DNA from: JBPBQZ01 sp050955105
GTDB taxonomy: Bacteria; Pseudomonadota; Gammaproteobacteria; Burkholderiales; Burkholderiaceae
Length of the DNA: 42,973 nucleotides
Assembly (NCBI GenBank): GCA_050955105.1
Contig: JBPBQZ010000015.1
Span: 1-42,973 of the forward strand
Direction: 5' to 3'
The notes under the pieces are model-generated. The model had not been told where the DNA came from, searched no databases, and worked only from the letters and a program-made list of their open reading frames with translations. Positions 41,968-42,973 of the stretch are shown here, in pieces. Within the stretch, counting starts at the first letter, position 1. Every line of letters begins with the position of its first letter. Made by a program: the position numbers and the translations under genes.

Positions 41968-42972
41968 GTGAGATTTTTTGTCGTCAATGAAGTGTCCGAG
42001 CGACGCGAGGGCCTGAAAACGCTGCTCAGACAGATCGATCGTCAGGCAACCTTCGCCGAAGCGCGCAGCCTGCGGCAGATCGAACTGGCGCTCGCGCGCG
42101 CCGAGCCCGATCTTTTATTGTTCGACTGCGCCGGCACCGATGCCGCTGCCGAGTTGTCGCACTTCGTGAAGCGCCGGCCGCCGCTGGCGATTGCCGCGCT
42201 CACCGCCGATGCGCCGGCCGCGGTCGTCATCGACTTGTTGCGCGCCGGCGTGCTGGGCGTGATTCCACGCGACCTGGAGCCGGCACTTATTCTCAGAGCG
42301 CTCGAACTGGTAGTGCTGGGCGGCTATTACGTGCCCGCGCTGGCGCTCGACCTGCCGCCCTCGCCGCTGGGCCCCGCGCGGGCACGCCATACACCGCGAC
42401 CGGAGGAAGGCTATCGGCGCCGCCGCGGCCGTCCGAGCGCGATGCTGCTGTCGCCGCGTCAGCGGCAAATACTCGACATGGTGCATATGGGCAGCACAAA
42501 CAAGGTGATTGCGCGGGCGCTGGGCATCAGCGAAGGCACCGTCAAGATCCACTTGGCCAGCGCGTTCAAGCTGCTTGGCGCGACCAATCGTGCGGGCGCG
42601 GTGGCGATTTACAACGGCTGGCAATACGCGCAACAGCCGCGCTTTCTGGAAGCGGCCGAGGCGCTGCCGACCGCGGGCATGCGCGGGCCGATCGCGCTCA
42701 GGCGGGCGATATCGGGCGAATGGCCATTGCCGTGGACGGGCCCCTGGTGTGCGGCCATCCCCGACGTTTTCGATCCCCACCGCATCGGACCGCCGGGCGC
42801 CATGTATCTGCGGCCGATCGGCAGCCGCAGTGAACGTGAGACAGTGTTGCCGGACACGACTGATGAAGCCAGTGAGACCAGCGCGGTGATCGAGCTCGGC
42901 GACGCAGCGCAGTCTCCCGGCTCCAGTCGGAGCAAGGTGCGCAAAAAACCGCGTGATCCGAAAGCCAGCTGA
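41968..42972 (+). CDS. LuxR-type regulator with atypical receiver domain
   Basis: 334 residues from a GTG at 41968; an in-frame stop at 41944 and no other start codon fix this choice, although the ribosome site (AGAGG) nearly touches the start. Residues 1-125 look like a response-regulator receiver: Asp53 in LLLFDC is the likely phosphorylation site and Thr79 is present, but the acidic pair near residue 8 is Asn-Glu and the conserved Lys is Arg101. After a Pro/Arg linker, residues 160-220 are a LuxR helix-turn-helix (LSPRQRQILDMV, NKVIARALGISEGTVKIHL). The C-terminal ~110 residues are an unrecognised tail rich in Arg, Ser and Thr. No kinase is adjacent. Phosphorylation-independent control is plausible. 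Confidence 0.88.
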   Translation: MRFFVVNEVSERREGLKTLLRQIDRQATFAEARSLRQIELALARAEPDLLLFDCAGTDAAAELSHFVKRRPPLAIAALTADAPAAVVIDLLRAGVLGVIPRDLEPALILRALELVVLGGYYVPALALDLPPSPLGPARARHTPRPEEGYRRRRGRPSAMLLSPRQRQILDMVHMGSTNKVIARALGISEGTVKIHLASAFKLLGATNRAGAVAIYNGWQYAQQPRFLEAAEALPTAGMRGPIALRRAISGEWPLPWTGPWCAAIPDVFDPHRIGPPGAMYLRPIGSRSERETVLPDTTDEASETSAVIELGDAAQSPGSSRSKVRKKPRDPKAS

Positions 42973-42973
42973 T

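Overview
The window is a dense, GC-rich stretch of a Burkholderiaceae (betaproteobacterial) chromosome. The core gene order (leuC-leuD-leuB-asd-fimV-truA-trpF-trpB-DNA methylase-trpA-accD-folC-SPOR-cvpA-purF-metZ, and sdhCDAB-sdhE-gltA facing mdh and acnA) is what I know from Burkholderia and relatives, where it usually lies on the second large replicon. Several non-core genes look like secreted effectors, which would suit a host-associated lineage such as the endofungal Mycetohabitans. The species assignment is inference; no rRNA or other marker gene is present.

Left part (1-8.8 kb): a gene running off the left edge encodes a C58 (YopT/AvrPphB-like) cysteine-protease domain with visible Cys-His-Asp motifs, in DNA poorer in G+C than the core. 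Next come an SDR-fold protein lacking the usual catalytic residues, a small FKBP prolyl isomerase, an acyl-CoA synthetase with a palindrome upstream, and a histidine-kinase-like protein with a degenerate ATPase half. Two tandem, clearly paralogous proteins follow, whose C-terminal halves carry an ADP-ribosyltransferase-like pattern (Tyr-Arg-Gly, Phe-x-Thr-Asp, x-Arg-Glu-Arg-Leu-Tyr). They lie just after the metZ terminator.

Centre (8.8-26.3 kb, all minus strand): a biosynthetic block for methionine (metZ, asd), purines (purF), fatty acids (accD), folate (folC), tryptophan (trpF, trpB, trpA) and leucine (leuC, leuD, leuB), with truA, cvpA, a SPOR-domain protein, a FimV-like protein and an orphan adenine methyltransferase embedded between trpB and trpA.

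Right part (26.4-43 kb): an unrecognised protein of about 629 residues with two adjacent membrane segments sits between leuC and the gltA terminator. The TCA-cycle region follows: sdhC, sdhD, sdhA, sdhB, sdhE and gltA on the minus strand behind a GntR regulator; then, diverging from that regulator, mdh, a CitE-like lyase, a small exported protein and acnA. A perfect 14-bp palindrome beside the mdh promoter is the likely operator. The window ends with a DUF2863-type protein and a LuxR-type regulator with an atypical receiver domain.

The most interesting material is the set of effector-like genes (C58 protease, two ART-like paralogues, the 629-residue membrane protein) scattered singly or in pairs among housekeeping operons. 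No secretion apparatus is encoded here, so export and function remain inferences.
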